A stretch of DNA of 64,000 nt, taken from positions 992,001 to 1,056,000 of the forward strand of contig NZ_JAVSCK010000001.1 of assembly GCF_031932625.1 (NCBI RefSeq), in the 5' to 3' direction. Source of the stretch: Hwangdonia seohaensis. GTDB lineage: Bacteria; Bacteroidota; Bacteroidia; Flavobacteriales; Flavobacteriaceae. The translations under genes and the position numbers were made by a program. Shown here one piece after another: positions 54,570 through 62,609 of the stretch. A model generated the notes under the pieces. That model was not told where the DNA came from. It searched no databases and was given only the letters and a program-made list of their open reading frames with translations. Numbering within the stretch: the first letter of the stretch is position 1; the number at the start of each line of letters is the position of its first letter.

Positions 54570-55907
54570 TTATATTTGATTTAATGCTGTTTCAAGCGCT
54601 GCTTTTTTATTGATGACATCGAGCATGGCTTGTAAAAATTCCTGTTGTGCCGAGTATAGTTGGGTTTGGGCTTGTCTCAGTTCGAAACTGGAGGCAATAC
54701 CCTCAAAAAACTTGGTTTGGTTTTTTTGTTCGATACGTTCGGCGAGGTTTAAATTTTGTTTTTTATTATCGTAATCTTCAATCGCAAATTGGTAATCGCT
54801 TTTTGCCGATGCGATTTGAAGCTTTATTTTTTGTTCGGTTTCGGTAAGCGTTTCCTTGGCTTTTTCAAGGTTTATTTTAGCGCGTTGTGTTGCGGCACTT
54901 CTTCCTCCCGAACTAAAAATAGGAATGTTCATGCTTACGCCCAATAATGATGAGCCAAACCATTTTTGGTCGCTCTTTAAAAAATCAAAATCCTGATTGT
55001 TGCCCGAATAGCCCGCATTAACAAATCCCCTTAAAGTGGGCAGCGCTTTACTTTGCTCTAATTTAACAAGCAGTTCTTTTGCTCTTTCATCGTTTTTTGA
55101 AATTTTATAATCAATGGTGTTTTCAATATTTTCTTCAGCGTTAAGTAGTTCCAAAACAATGTTTTGTGCCGTTAGGGTTTGTAAATTATCGGTGAGTATG
55201 GTGTTGGCATTTAATTCGGTTCCCAACGTTATATTCAGCATTTGATAGGCCAGGGTTTTTAATCGAGAGGTATTGTTTAACTGGCTTTCTATACCGGAAA
55301 GTGTGATTTGCAATTGTTCGACACTTTCTTCGTCGCCCAATCCGTTTTCGTATATTTTTGTGGTTTCGTTGAGGTTTTTCTTTAAAACGGAAATATTGCG
55401 TTCTAAAATATTTACACTTTCTTCGGCAAGAAGTACGTTTCCGTAAGCATTAATAACGGCTTTTCTAACTTCCAAATCGGTTTTTTCCTTAGCGTTTTTC
55501 GAGATTTCCAAAAACACTTTGGCCGATTGCAGTCCAACTAAATAAGAACCGTCAAAAATTAATTGTTCTAAAATCACGGTGCCATTCATGGTTTGTTTTG
55601 TGCCAAAAGCAACCTCGGCAAATTCGCCTACGTTACCGCCAAAAAACTCTGCAGGAATTAAAGACACCTGCTGTTTAAGCCAACTGTTATAATCTATATT
55701 GGCACTTATTTGCGGCAATCCAATGGTGGTGGTTTCCCATTTTTGTTTTTTAGCAGCTTCAATATCCAGTGCTGCGATTTTAGAGGTTCTGTTGTTTTCT
55801 ATGGCATAATCTATAGCTTCTTGTAAAGAAAAACTAAGTACATTCTCTTGCGAAAACAGGGTGATAGAACAGCATAAACTAAAAATAATTATAAGTTTGC
55901 TTTTCAT
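54570..55907 (-). CDS. TolC-family outer membrane channel
   Basis: A 445-residue OEP-family protein: signal peptide (KSKLIIIFSLCCSITLFSQ), then SLQEAIDYAIENNRTSKIAA, SGGRSAATQRAKINLEKAKE and IASSFELRQAQTQLYSAQQE, the helical repeat pattern of the tunnel. I chose the ATG at 55907, where it overlaps the tetR stop by four bases (ATGA) and starts the signal peptide. Confidence 0.93.
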   Translation of the reverse strand: MKSKLIIIFSLCCSITLFSQENVLSFSLQEAIDYAIENNRTSKIAALDIEAAKKQKWETTTIGLPQISANIDYNSWLKQQVSLIPAEFFGGNVGEFAEVAFGTKQTMNGTVILEQLIFDGSYLVGLQSAKVFLEISKNAKEKTDLEVRKAVINAYGNVLLAEESVNILERNISVLKKNLNETTKIYENGLGDEESVEQLQITLSGIESQLNNTSRLKTLAYQMLNITLGTELNANTILTDNLQTLTAQNIVLELLNAEENIENTIDYKISKNDERAKELLVKLEQSKALPTLRGFVNAGYSGNNQDFDFLKSDQKWFGSSLLGVSMNIPIFSSGGRSAATQRAKINLEKAKETLTETEQKIKLQIASAKSDYQFAIEDYDNKKQNLNLAERIEQKNQTKFFEGIASSFELRQAQTQLYSAQQEFLQAMLDVINKKAALETALNQI

Positions 55908-56515
55908 TTTGATGATTGATTTGTTGTTGTTAATTGGTTTAAAATTTCGAGTCCTTTTGGTGTGCAAATGCCCCGTAAGTGGTATTCTAAATAGTTGTTC
56001 ATGAGCATATCCATTGAAAATGTTTTTAGCGGAAACAAATTCTTGTCTTTAATGGCTACCATGGTATTAAAATACAATCTTGCTATAAAATCAACATGAA
56101 TGGTGTCTCTGTATAAACCTTGATTTATGCCTTTGTTTAAATTGCTAACAACACAGGTTTGCATAATTTCAAACTGTTTGTGTTTTAGCGCATTAAATAT
56201 TTTTGGATAGTATTTTTGCAACTGGTATTGTGGAGACGATTTTTCATCTTTTAAATGCTCCATAACAAACTTTTTAATACTGTAAATTTCTTCTATCGGG
56301 TTTTTGTCCAACGAGCAAATATGGTCTATGCCACAAGAAATAGAATGAAATAAGTCCAGGGTAGTGGCCTCAACCAGTTTCGTTTTGTTTTGAAAATGCT
56401 GATAAATGGTTTTTTTAGATACGCCCAAAGCATTGGCTATATCGTCCATGGTCACGCTTTTAAACCCGTAGTTTAAAAACAAATCCGTTGCGCCTAGTAA
56501 TATTTTTTCTCTCAT
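55904..56515 (-). CDS. TetR/AcrR-family regulator of the RND operon
   Basis: A 203-residue regulator with the TetR HTH at the N-terminus (GATDLFLNYGFKSVTMDDIA, NALGVSKKTIYQHFQNKTKL) and a ligand-binding helical domain. It is first in the efflux operon and most likely represses it. I chose the ATG at 56515; a TTG at 56527 would add four residues. A TTG-N20-TAGTTTTG promoter and an inverted repeat at 56538-56565 precede it. Confidence 0.93.
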   Translation of the reverse strand: MREKILLGATDLFLNYGFKSVTMDDIANALGVSKKTIYQHFQNKTKLVEATTLDLFHSISCGIDHICSLDKNPIEEIYSIKKFVMEHLKDEKSSPQYQLQKYYPKIFNALKHKQFEIMQTCVVSNLNKGINQGLYRDTIHVDFIARLYFNTMVAIKDKNLFPLKTFSMDMLMNNYLEYHLRGICTPKGLEILNQLTTTNQSSK

Positions 56516-56524
56516 AATAGGTGG

Positions 56525-56532
56525 CAAAACTA
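56525..56532 (-). promoter_or_regulatory. -7 element of the tetR-RND operon
   Basis: TAGTTTTG on the minus strand with TTG 20 bases upstream, nine bases before the ATG at 56515. Confidence 0.6.
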
Positions 56533-56537
56533 CAATA

Positions 56538-56565
56538 GGAAACTTTAAAAACCAAAAAAGTTTCC
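56538..56565. promoter_or_regulatory. Inverted repeat, likely TetR operator
   Basis: GGAAACTTT, ten bases, AAAGTTTCC: perfect nine-base arms. It spans the region between the -33 and -7 elements of the efflux promoter, an ideal place for repression. Confidence 0.65.
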
Positions 56566-56628
56566 AAAGTTTTAATATTTTTTTAACATATCCTTTACAC
56601 GCAAATTTTTAATTATGATGAATTACGC

Positions 56629-56636
56629 TATTTTTG
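56629..56636 (+). promoter_or_regulatory. -7 element of the polyprenyl synthase gene; leaderless
   Basis: TATTTTTG with only four bases to the ATG at 56641. Confidence 0.5.
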
Positions 56637-56640
56637 CTCG

Positions 56641-57615
56641 ATGCATCTTATAGAAAAATACAGAACAGAGTTTGTTGGGTTTTTAGATAATTACTCAACG
56701 GTAAAAGAACCTCAAACATTATACAATCCCATTAAGTATATCCTAAATTTAGGAGGCAAAAGGTTGCGTCCGGTTTTAACCTTAATGACTGCCGATATAT
56801 TTAGCAACGATTATAAAAAAGCATTGCCCGCTGCTTTAAGTATTGAGGTGTTCCATAATTTTTCTTTGGTGCACGACGATATTATGGACGATGCTCCCTT
56901 GCGCCGCGGACAAAAAACAGTACACGAAAAGTGGGATGTAAATACGGGCATCCTCTCGGGCGATGCCATGTTAATTATGGCGTACCAACTCTTTGAAAAC
57001 TATGAAGCCAATATTTTTCAAGCTTTGGCAAAATTGTTCAGTAAAACGGCTTTAGAAGTTTGTGAAGGCCAGCAGTACGATATCGATTTTGAAACTAAAA
57101 ACGATGTAACCGTTGCAGCCTATTTAAAAATGATTGAATACAAAACCGCTGTTTTGGTTGGTGCTGCCATGAAAATGGGCGCTATTGTTGCGAACGCTTC
57201 CGCGGAAGATCAGAATAACATTTACGAGTTTGGTAAAAATTTGGGTATCGCATTTCAATTGCAAGACGACTATTTAGATGCTTTTGGCAATCCGGAAACT
57301 TTTGGCAAACAGGTTGGTGGCGATATTATTGAAAACAAAAAAACCTATTTATACATAAAAGCGCTTGAATTTTCAAACGAAACCCAGAGGGCGGAATTAC
57401 AAAAACTATTTTCCAATAATTTTGATGCACCCGAAAATAAAGTAGCACTTGTAAAGGAAATTTTTAAATCGACAGGTTCTGCCGAAGCCACGAAAAAAGC
57501 TATTGAAGCGTATACGAAAAAGGCCTTTTTGGTTTTGGAGGCTTTACATATTTCTGATGATAAAAAGGTACTTTTAAAAAACTTTGGAACGAGCTTAATG
57601 AACAGAGATGTATAA
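56641..57615 (+). CDS. Polyprenyl diphosphate synthase
   Basis: A 324-residue trans-prenyltransferase. The first aspartate-rich motif is DDIMDDAPLRRG from Asp79; the second is DDYLDAFGN. GGKRLRPVLTL and KTAVLVGAAMKMGA are typical. Chain length (geranylgeranyl or longer, for quinones) cannot be settled by eye; the residue pattern before the first motif (VFHNFSLVHDD) lacks obvious bulky stops beyond Phe. It lies divergent from the tetR operon. Confidence 0.92.
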   Translation: MHLIEKYRTEFVGFLDNYSTVKEPQTLYNPIKYILNLGGKRLRPVLTLMTADIFSNDYKKALPAALSIEVFHNFSLVHDDIMDDAPLRRGQKTVHEKWDVNTGILSGDAMLIMAYQLFENYEANIFQALAKLFSKTALEVCEGQQYDIDFETKNDVTVAAYLKMIEYKTAVLVGAAMKMGAIVANASAEDQNNIYEFGKNLGIAFQLQDDYLDAFGNPETFGKQVGGDIIENKKTYLYIKALEFSNETQRAELQKLFSNNFDAPENKVALVKEIFKSTGSAEATKKAIEAYTKKAFLVLEALHISDDKKVLLKNFGTSLMNRDV

Positions 57616-57629
57616 ATAATTAATTTTTT

Positions 57630-57650
57630 ATTTCCGCGAAGACGGAAATC
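57630..57650. repeat. R3-type hairpin between ispB-like gene and next gene
   Basis: ATTTCCG, CGAAGA, CGGAAAT: a perfect seven-pair stem, ending eight bases before the ATG at 57657. Confidence 0.5.
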
Positions 57651-57656
57651 TAACTT

Positions 57657-58004
57657 ATGCAATTACCAACAACGTTCGAAGCATTGATTGAAGAAGCAAA
57701 TCAATCCGATTTGTATCATAAATTGATAAAACAGCTCAATAAGGATTTTTTACTGGCCAATATCGATTTGGATTTTCACGAAGACATCTTACCATCAAGC
57801 TTAAAATTATTACTCCACGAAACCGTTTATAAACTCATTCAAGAAAAATTTACCTCGTATTTAAACCTGCTTTATATTGTTGATGTTTCAGAAAAGCAAG
57901 TAAAAGCCTTGGATGGGGAAGATATTCTTAAACTATCTGAAGACGTATCGTTTTTAATATTAAAACGCGAATGGCAAAAAGTGTGGTATAAAAATAAATT
58001 TTAA
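57657..58004 (+). CDS. Conserved-looking protein of unknown function
   Basis: A 115-residue soluble protein without signal peptide: FEALIEEANQSDLYHKLIKQ, then LLHETVYKLIQEKFTSYLNL and ISEDV-like helices. I recognise no named family, though small proteins in this position after a polyprenyl synthase seem familiar from flavobacteria. It is 41 bases downstream of that gene and probably cotranscribed. The composition is mostly helical and acidic. Confidence 0.7.
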   Translation: MQLPTTFEALIEEANQSDLYHKLIKQLNKDFLLANIDLDFHEDILPSSLKLLLHETVYKLIQEKFTSYLNLLYIVDVSEKQVKALDGEDILKLSEDVSFLILKREWQKVWYKNKF

Positions 58005-58008
58005 TTAA

Positions 58009-58021
58009 GATAAATTTGTCC
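58009..58021. promoter_or_regulatory. Candidate Rrf2 operator over the rrf2 promoter
   Basis: GATAAATTTGTCC, agreeing at 11 of 13 positions with GATAAAATTATCC before ric. It covers the -33 TTTG (58015-58018) of the rrf2 promoter. Confidence 0.6.
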
Positions 58022-58038
58022 TAATTAAAATAATGCTA

Positions 58039-58046
58039 TATATTTG
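58039..58046 (+). promoter_or_regulatory. -7 element of the rrf2 promoter
   Basis: TATATTTG with TTTG 20 bases upstream. Confidence 0.6.
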
Positions 58047-58066
58047 CACCAAATAAAAACGATAAT

Positions 58067-58501
58067 ATGTTTTCTAAAGCTTGTGAATATGGTATAAAAG
58101 CATCCATTTTTATTGCAACAAATTCATTTGAAGGCAAACGTGTAAGCCCCAAAGAAATTGCAATGGAAATAGATTCCCCACAAGCATTTACAGCCAAAAT
58201 TTTACAGGCCTTGGTAAAACATGATATAATAAACTCTATAAAAGGAGCTTATGGCGGTTTTGAGATTAGCAGGGATAAAATTGCAACTATTAAACTTAAC
58301 CAAATTGTAAAAGCCATTGATGGCGATTCCATTTACAACGGCTGTGGTTTGGGTTTGCATAAATGTGACGAAGCGCATCCGTGTCCGGTGCACGATAAGT
58401 TTAAAGCTATTCGAGACGGTTTAAAGCACATGTTGGAAAACACAAGTTTAGAGGAATTGGCACTTAATATAAAATCGGGTGCTTCGTTTTTAAAGGTTTA
58501 A
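58067..58501 (+). CDS. Rrf2-family regulator, NsrR-like
   Basis: A 144-residue winged-helix regulator. The HTH region is SPKEIAMEIDSPQAFTAKIL, and three cysteines that could hold an iron-sulfur cluster are Cys93, Cys100 and Cys106 (CGLGLHKCDEAHPC), close to the NsrR/IscR spacing. Its place directly before ric in a nitrite/NO gene group suggests an NO sensor. Likely operators lie before its own gene and before ric. Confidence 0.9.
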   Translation: MFSKACEYGIKASIFIATNSFEGKRVSPKEIAMEIDSPQAFTAKILQALVKHDIINSIKGAYGGFEISRDKIATIKLNQIVKAIDGDSIYNGCGLGLHKCDEAHPCPVHDKFKAIRDGLKHMLENTSLEELALNIKSGASFLKV

Positions 58502-58520
58502 AAAAATTTGAATATAAATA

Positions 58521-58534
58521 GGATAAAATTATCC
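58521..58534. promoter_or_regulatory. Candidate Rrf2 operator before ric
   Basis: GGATAA, AA, TTATCC: a perfect six-base inverted repeat 17 bases before the ric ATG, matching the site at 58009. Confidence 0.6.
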
Positions 58535-58551
58535 GAAATAAACAATTAATT

Positions 58552-59283
58552 ATGGTAACATTACAAAAAGATTCAGAAAAACAAATAGGGCAATTTGTAG
58601 CCGAAGATTATAGAACAGCAGCTGTTTTTTCGAAATACAAAATAGATTTTTGCTGCAACGGCAACCGAAGTATCAATGAAGCTTGCGAAAAAAAGGGGAT
58701 AGATAGCAATGTTTTATTGGACGAGTTGCATAGCGTTTTAAACAATAAAGGAGGCGAATCTATTGACTACAAATCGTGGCCGTTAGATTTACTGATTGAT
58801 TATATCGAGAAAAAACACCACCGTTATGTAGAAGAAAAAATTCCTGTATTACGTCAGTTTTTAGATAAATTATGTCGCGTTCATGGCGAGCGTCACCCAG
58901 AATTATTTAAGGTAAACGAACTATTTACAGCATCGGCAGGCGAGTTGGCCGCACACATGAAAAAAGAGGAGCTTATATTATTTCCTTTTGTAAAAAAGAT
59001 GGTTTCGGCAACATTAAGCCAAGGCGCTGTACAATCGCCACAATTCGGAACGGTTGAAAACCCCATTGCAATGATGATGCAAGAACACGATAACGAAGGC
59101 GAGCGTTTTAGAGAAATTGCAGCACTTACAAATGATTATAACCCGCCAGCAGATGCGTGCAACACATACCGCGTAACCTATGCGATGTTGGAGGAATTTG
59201 AACAAGATTTACACCTGCACATTCATTTAGAAAACAATATTCTATTCCCTAAGGCTATAAAGCTAGAACAACAATTTAATTAA
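58552..59283 (+). CDS. ric: Iron-sulfur cluster repair di-iron protein RIC
   Basis: RIC (YtfE/ScdA) repairs iron-sulfur clusters damaged by NO or oxidants. The N-terminal ScdA_N domain has FSKYKIDFCCNGNRS (Cys pair near residue 35). The hemerythrin-like domain carries the iron ligands: HHRYVEEKIP, HGERHPEL, AAHMKKEELILFPF, QEHDNEGERF and HIHLENNILFP. Length of 243 residues is normal. It lies 50 bases after the Rrf2 gene with a shared-looking operator and is followed by a hairpin terminator. Confidence 0.94.
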   Translation: MVTLQKDSEKQIGQFVAEDYRTAAVFSKYKIDFCCNGNRSINEACEKKGIDSNVLLDELHSVLNNKGGESIDYKSWPLDLLIDYIEKKHHRYVEEKIPVLRQFLDKLCRVHGERHPELFKVNELFTASAGELAAHMKKEELILFPFVKKMVSATLSQGAVQSPQFGTVENPIAMMMQEHDNEGERFREIAALTNDYNPPADACNTYRVTYAMLEEFEQDLHLHIHLENNILFPKAIKLEQQFN

Positions 59284-59316
59284 TAGCAAGCTTTAACAAT
59301 GACTTAGGTCTATTAG

Positions 59317-59357
59317 AAAATCCTGGAAAGTTTTCCCTAAAACATTCCGGGATTTTT
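59317..59357 (+). terminator. Terminator after ric
   Basis: AAAATCCTGGAA and TTCCGGGATTTTT pair with one G-U, with a 17-base loop and T-run. Confidence 0.75.
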
Positions 59358-59430
59358 GTTTAAAATTAGTTTAGAAGTAAAAAGCATTTTATTTTGGTAA
59401 TTTTAAAGTCGGAAAAGCAAAACGCCAAAA

Positions 59431-60642
59431 ATGGTTAAAAAATTTACTGTTGTTTGTTTGATTAATTTTTTAATCGCAGCCTTAATGGGATTGGCATTGC
59501 GCTACGCTTTTGTAGGAGATATTGGTGTAAATTATCGTTTTTTAACCCACGCACATTCGCACGTTGCCATGTTAGGTTGGGTGTATTTAATGTTGTTTGC
59601 ATTAATTGTTCATTATTTTATTCCAGATAAAAAACCCGTTTTTACACGCTTGTTTTGGCTTACGGAAATTGCGGTTATTGGTATGCTGTTAAGTTTTCCG
59701 TTTCAGGGTTATGCGGCGGTTTCCATTACGTATTCAACATTGCACATTTTATGCAGTTATTATTTTGTGTATTTGGTTTGGAAACACCATAAAACAGCAT
59801 CTGTAGTAATTCAATATTTGCTCAAAACAGCGTTGGTGTATATGGTGTTATCCACCATTGGGGTTTGGTGTTTGGGGCCTGCGGTTTCCATGTTGGGACA
59901 GGCATCGGCCTTTTATCAAATTGCGATACAGTTCTTTTTGCATTTTCAGTTTAACGGTTGGTTTTTAATAGCTGTAATAGCTGTGTTTTTTCATGTGTTT
60001 CAGGTTGAAGACTCAAAGCTGTTTAGACGATTTTTCAAACTATTGGTTGCATCAACCGTACTTACTTTAGCATTGCCAATCCAATGGTTCGCACCACATA
60101 ATTTGTTGCTTTATGGTAATGGTTTGGGCACCATATTGCAGCTTTTAATGGGGTACTACTTTTTAAAATTGATACAACCAAAATTTTCAACGGTATTAAA
60201 ACAGCGGCCAAAACTCGTTACTCATTTATTTTGGTTTTCAATATGTTGCTTTGTTTTAAAAATAGGCCTACAGTTATTAGGGTTGTTTCCTGAGTTTTCG
60301 CAATTGGTTTATACACACCGCAACTTGGTTGTTGGGTTTATTCATCTTTTAATGCTTGGTGTTATTACGGGATTTTTGTTTTTATTTATTATACAAAGCC
60401 CATTGGTAAGGCAGAGCAAAAGCCTGTATATGGGCATTTATACTTTTATTTCTGGATTTGTTTTAACCGAACTATTGCTTGCAATTCAGGGTGTTAAGTT
60501 TTACTTTGGAAACGGCTTAGTACCAAATTACTACCTATTGCTTTTTCTTTTTAGTATATTATTACCCTTAGGAATTGGTTTTTTATTATATAATATTATA
60601 ACTCAAAAAAATTATGCAACACAAACCGCAAAAACGACATAA
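59431..60642 (+). CDS. Polytopic heme-copper-oxidase / NnrS-like membrane protein
   Basis: A 403-residue protein with about twelve hydrophobic segments and no soluble domain. Histidines cluster at membrane positions: THAHSHVAMLGWVYL (near residue 40), STLHILC, FFLHFQFNGWFLIAVIAVFF and YTHRNLVVGFIHLLMLGV. The pattern recalls a subunit-I-like heme protein or NnrS, but it is too short for a complete oxidase and I cannot assign the family firmly. In this neighbourhood a role in NO or oxygen chemistry is plausible. Its end overlaps the hemerythrin gene by 29 bases. Confidence 0.7.
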   Translation: MVKKFTVVCLINFLIAALMGLALRYAFVGDIGVNYRFLTHAHSHVAMLGWVYLMLFALIVHYFIPDKKPVFTRLFWLTEIAVIGMLLSFPFQGYAAVSITYSTLHILCSYYFVYLVWKHHKTASVVIQYLLKTALVYMVLSTIGVWCLGPAVSMLGQASAFYQIAIQFFLHFQFNGWFLIAVIAVFFHVFQVEDSKLFRRFFKLLVASTVLTLALPIQWFAPHNLLLYGNGLGTILQLLMGYYFLKLIQPKFSTVLKQRPKLVTHLFWFSICCFVLKIGLQLLGLFPEFSQLVYTHRNLVVGFIHLLMLGVITGFLFLFIIQSPLVRQSKSLYMGIYTFISGFVLTELLLAIQGVKFYFGNGLVPNYYLLLFLFSILLPLGIGFLLYNIITQKNYATQTAKTT

Positions 60643-61075
60643 AGCTTTGCAACCCTTAAGCAGAGAGCATCATCACGGATTGCTTTTGTCTTGGAAAATA
60701 CGCTCAGGATTTAGCAAAAATATCGAACCAAAACGTATAAGGGTTTACGCCAATTGGTTTTTTAAACAACATTTAATTCCGCATTTTGATATGGAAGAAG
60801 TCCACATTTTCCCCATTTTAGAGCAGAATAACGAATTGATAAAAAAAGCGTTGGCAGATCACAGACGCATAAAACGATTATTTGCTGAAACGGATGATGA
60901 TGCTAAAACGTTGAGTAAAATAGAAGAGGAACTGGACAAACATATCCGTTTTGAAGAGCGCGTGCTTTTTCCTGAAATTCAAAAAGTAGCGACCGAAGTG
61001 CAAATGCTTCAAATTGAAAAAATTCATCAACCGGAAAAATTCGAGGATAATCTGGTTGATGAATTTTGGCGATAG
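60614..61075 (+). CDS. Hemerythrin-domain protein
   Basis: A 153-residue hemerythrin-like bundle: LSREHHHGLLLSWKIR, NWFFKQHLIPHFDMEEVHIF, LADHRRIKRLF and DKHIRFEERVLFPEI carry the expected His and Glu/Asp iron ligands. It probably binds a di-iron centre that reacts with O2 or NO. The start overlaps the upstream membrane-protein gene by 29 bases, so the pair is likely coupled. It converges on the SCO gene, ten bases away. Confidence 0.88.
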   Translation: MQHKPQKRHKALQPLSREHHHGLLLSWKIRSGFSKNIEPKRIRVYANWFFKQHLIPHFDMEEVHIFPILEQNNELIKKALADHRRIKRLFAETDDDAKTLSKIEEELDKHIRFEERVLFPEIQKVATEVQMLQIEKIHQPEKFEDNLVDEFWR

Positions 61076-61085
61076 AAATTATATT

Positions 61086-61805
61086 TTATTTTGTTAGCTG
61101 AAGAATGTATTGCACAGTTTCTTTATTATCAACACCCAAACCTTCTTGTTGGTGAACAAGCTCGCCATCAGAATTAAATACACTTATAATGTTGGAGTGT
61201 GAAAAATCTATAGGTGAAATTTGTTTGTATTTCATGGCGAGTACATTGGCAAATTCACGAACACCACTTTCTGAACCTTGCAAGAATGTCCAATGTTCAT
61301 CATCCATTTTGTTTTCAATGGCAAAAGCTTTTAAACGTTTTGGATTATCTATTTTCGGATCTATACTAACCAGAACAAAATTTAAATCTTTTAGTTTTTC
61401 CTTTGGGATTTTAGCTTCAATATTGCGCATATCTGCAACTAATCTTGGACAAGCAGCTTTACAAGATGTGTAAATCATAACCATTACTAAATTTTTTCCC
61501 TTTAAATCTTTTAATTGAATGGCCTTACCTTCTTCTGTATTCCATTTTGTGTTTAAATTAAAAATAGATTCATCTGAAATTTCGAAATCATTTAATGCTT
61601 TTGAAGATTTTTCATCAATAAGCTTTAAATCCATTTTACAAATTGGGCAACTTACGTTTTCGCTATATGTTTTATCCCCTTCGCATTGCATAGGACATTG
61701 ATAAACGGCTAATGTGTGTTGTGCTTTATTTGATTTTTCTGAATTGCAAGACGTTGTTACTAAAAGTAATACGACTACAGAAAGTAATATTTTAATATGT
61801 TTCAT
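61086..61805 (-). CDS. SCO-family copper protein with N-terminal metal-binding domain
   Basis: A 239-residue lipoprotein (lipobox VTTSC, Cys20). Next comes a small heavy-metal-binding domain (YQCPMQCEGDKTY, VSCPICKMDL), then an SCO/SenC thioredoxin fold with the copper cysteines in TSCKAACPRL and a possible His ligand in FSHSN. SCO proteins deliver or reduce copper for copper enzymes, here probably NirK. It starts four bases inside the end of the NirV-like gene (ATGA), third in the nirK unit. Confidence 0.9.
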   Translation of the reverse strand: MKHIKILLSVVVLLLVTTSCNSEKSNKAQHTLAVYQCPMQCEGDKTYSENVSCPICKMDLKLIDEKSSKALNDFEISDESIFNLNTKWNTEEGKAIQLKDLKGKNLVMVMIYTSCKAACPRLVADMRNIEAKIPKEKLKDLNFVLVSIDPKIDNPKRLKAFAIENKMDDEHWTFLQGSESGVREFANVLAMKYKQISPIDFSHSNIISVFNSDGELVHQQEGLGVDNKETVQYILQLTK

Positions 61806-62599
61806 TTGCTTTCTTCTTTGCTTTCTATTTTAATGTCTTTAACACATCTGAATCCTAAATTTTTCATAGAATATTTCGCTTTCAAGCTACCACGAATGGC
61901 ATAGCGCATAAAAGCAGCATAGTTCATTAAATCTGTAGTGTTTACAGAAGCGCTTCCGCAGAATAAATTGTTATCTTTATCTGTGTCTTTACGTGATTCT
62001 CCACTAATTAATACAGAATTAAAATCCAATGTCCACTCCCAAACCAAACCATGTAAATCATAAACGCCCCAAACATTTTTTGGAGTTTGACCAATATTGC
62101 TTTCGTTAGATCGTGTGGCTTCGTACCAAGCTAATATTTGCTCGTTATAGGTTTCTTTAACACGTGCATCTTTGGTTGTTTGGTCTGCCATAGCTACATA
62201 TTCCCATTCATCAACCGTTGGTAAGCGTTTGCCTTGACATTCGCAATAGGCTTTGGCTGCAAACCAGGACACGTAGGTAATAGGACTATTTGATTTTTCG
62301 GAATCTTTAAGCTTAAAGTCGGTTTCCCAATTGGCTAAATAACTCTTGTCAGCAAATAATCTGATGACTTTTGATTTTTGCCATTTTGGAAACTTTTTCA
62401 CAAAATCTAAATATTGGGAATTGGAAACAGGATAAATATCCATTTCAAAATCTTTCACTTCAACTACTGTTGAGTCTCTTCCGTATAAGGGAATATATCT
62501 ACTTCCTTCAATGAAAGCCATGTCTTTAGTTTGAGCTTGCAATGTTGTTTGAAAAACCACTAAAACAAACAATAATCTAAAGACTTGGCTAAAATTCAT
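61802..62599 (-). CDS. nirV: SUMF1/formylglycine-enzyme-like protein, NirV type
   Basis: A 265-residue exported protein (signal FRLLFVLVVFQTTLQAQ) with the SUMF1 fold: FEMDIYPVSNSQYLDFVKKF, ITYVSWFAAKAYCECQGKRL, PTVDEWEYVA, VYDLHGLVWEWTLDF and NLGFRCVKD. Proteins of this fold next to nirK are called NirV; the exact role is not established. I chose the ATG at 62599 for the signal peptide. It begins ten bases after nirK. The symbol rests on context as well as fold. Confidence 0.82.
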   Translation of the reverse strand: MNFSQVFRLLFVLVVFQTTLQAQTKDMAFIEGSRYIPLYGRDSTVVEVKDFEMDIYPVSNSQYLDFVKKFPKWQKSKVIRLFADKSYLANWETDFKLKDSEKSNSPITYVSWFAAKAYCECQGKRLPTVDEWEYVAMADQTTKDARVKETYNEQILAWYEATRSNESNIGQTPKNVWGVYDLHGLVWEWTLDFNSVLISGESRKDTDKDNNLFCGSASVNTTDLMNYAAFMRYAIRGSLKAKYSMKNLGFRCVKDIKIESKEESK

Positions 62600-62609
62600 G
62601 TTTTTATTA

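Noticed and set aside
56763..56790. Fourth ECF promoter (minus-strand GCAACC inside the polyprenyl synthase gene)
   Set aside because: The ATCTWT box is missing at 16 bases and the site is within coding sequence.
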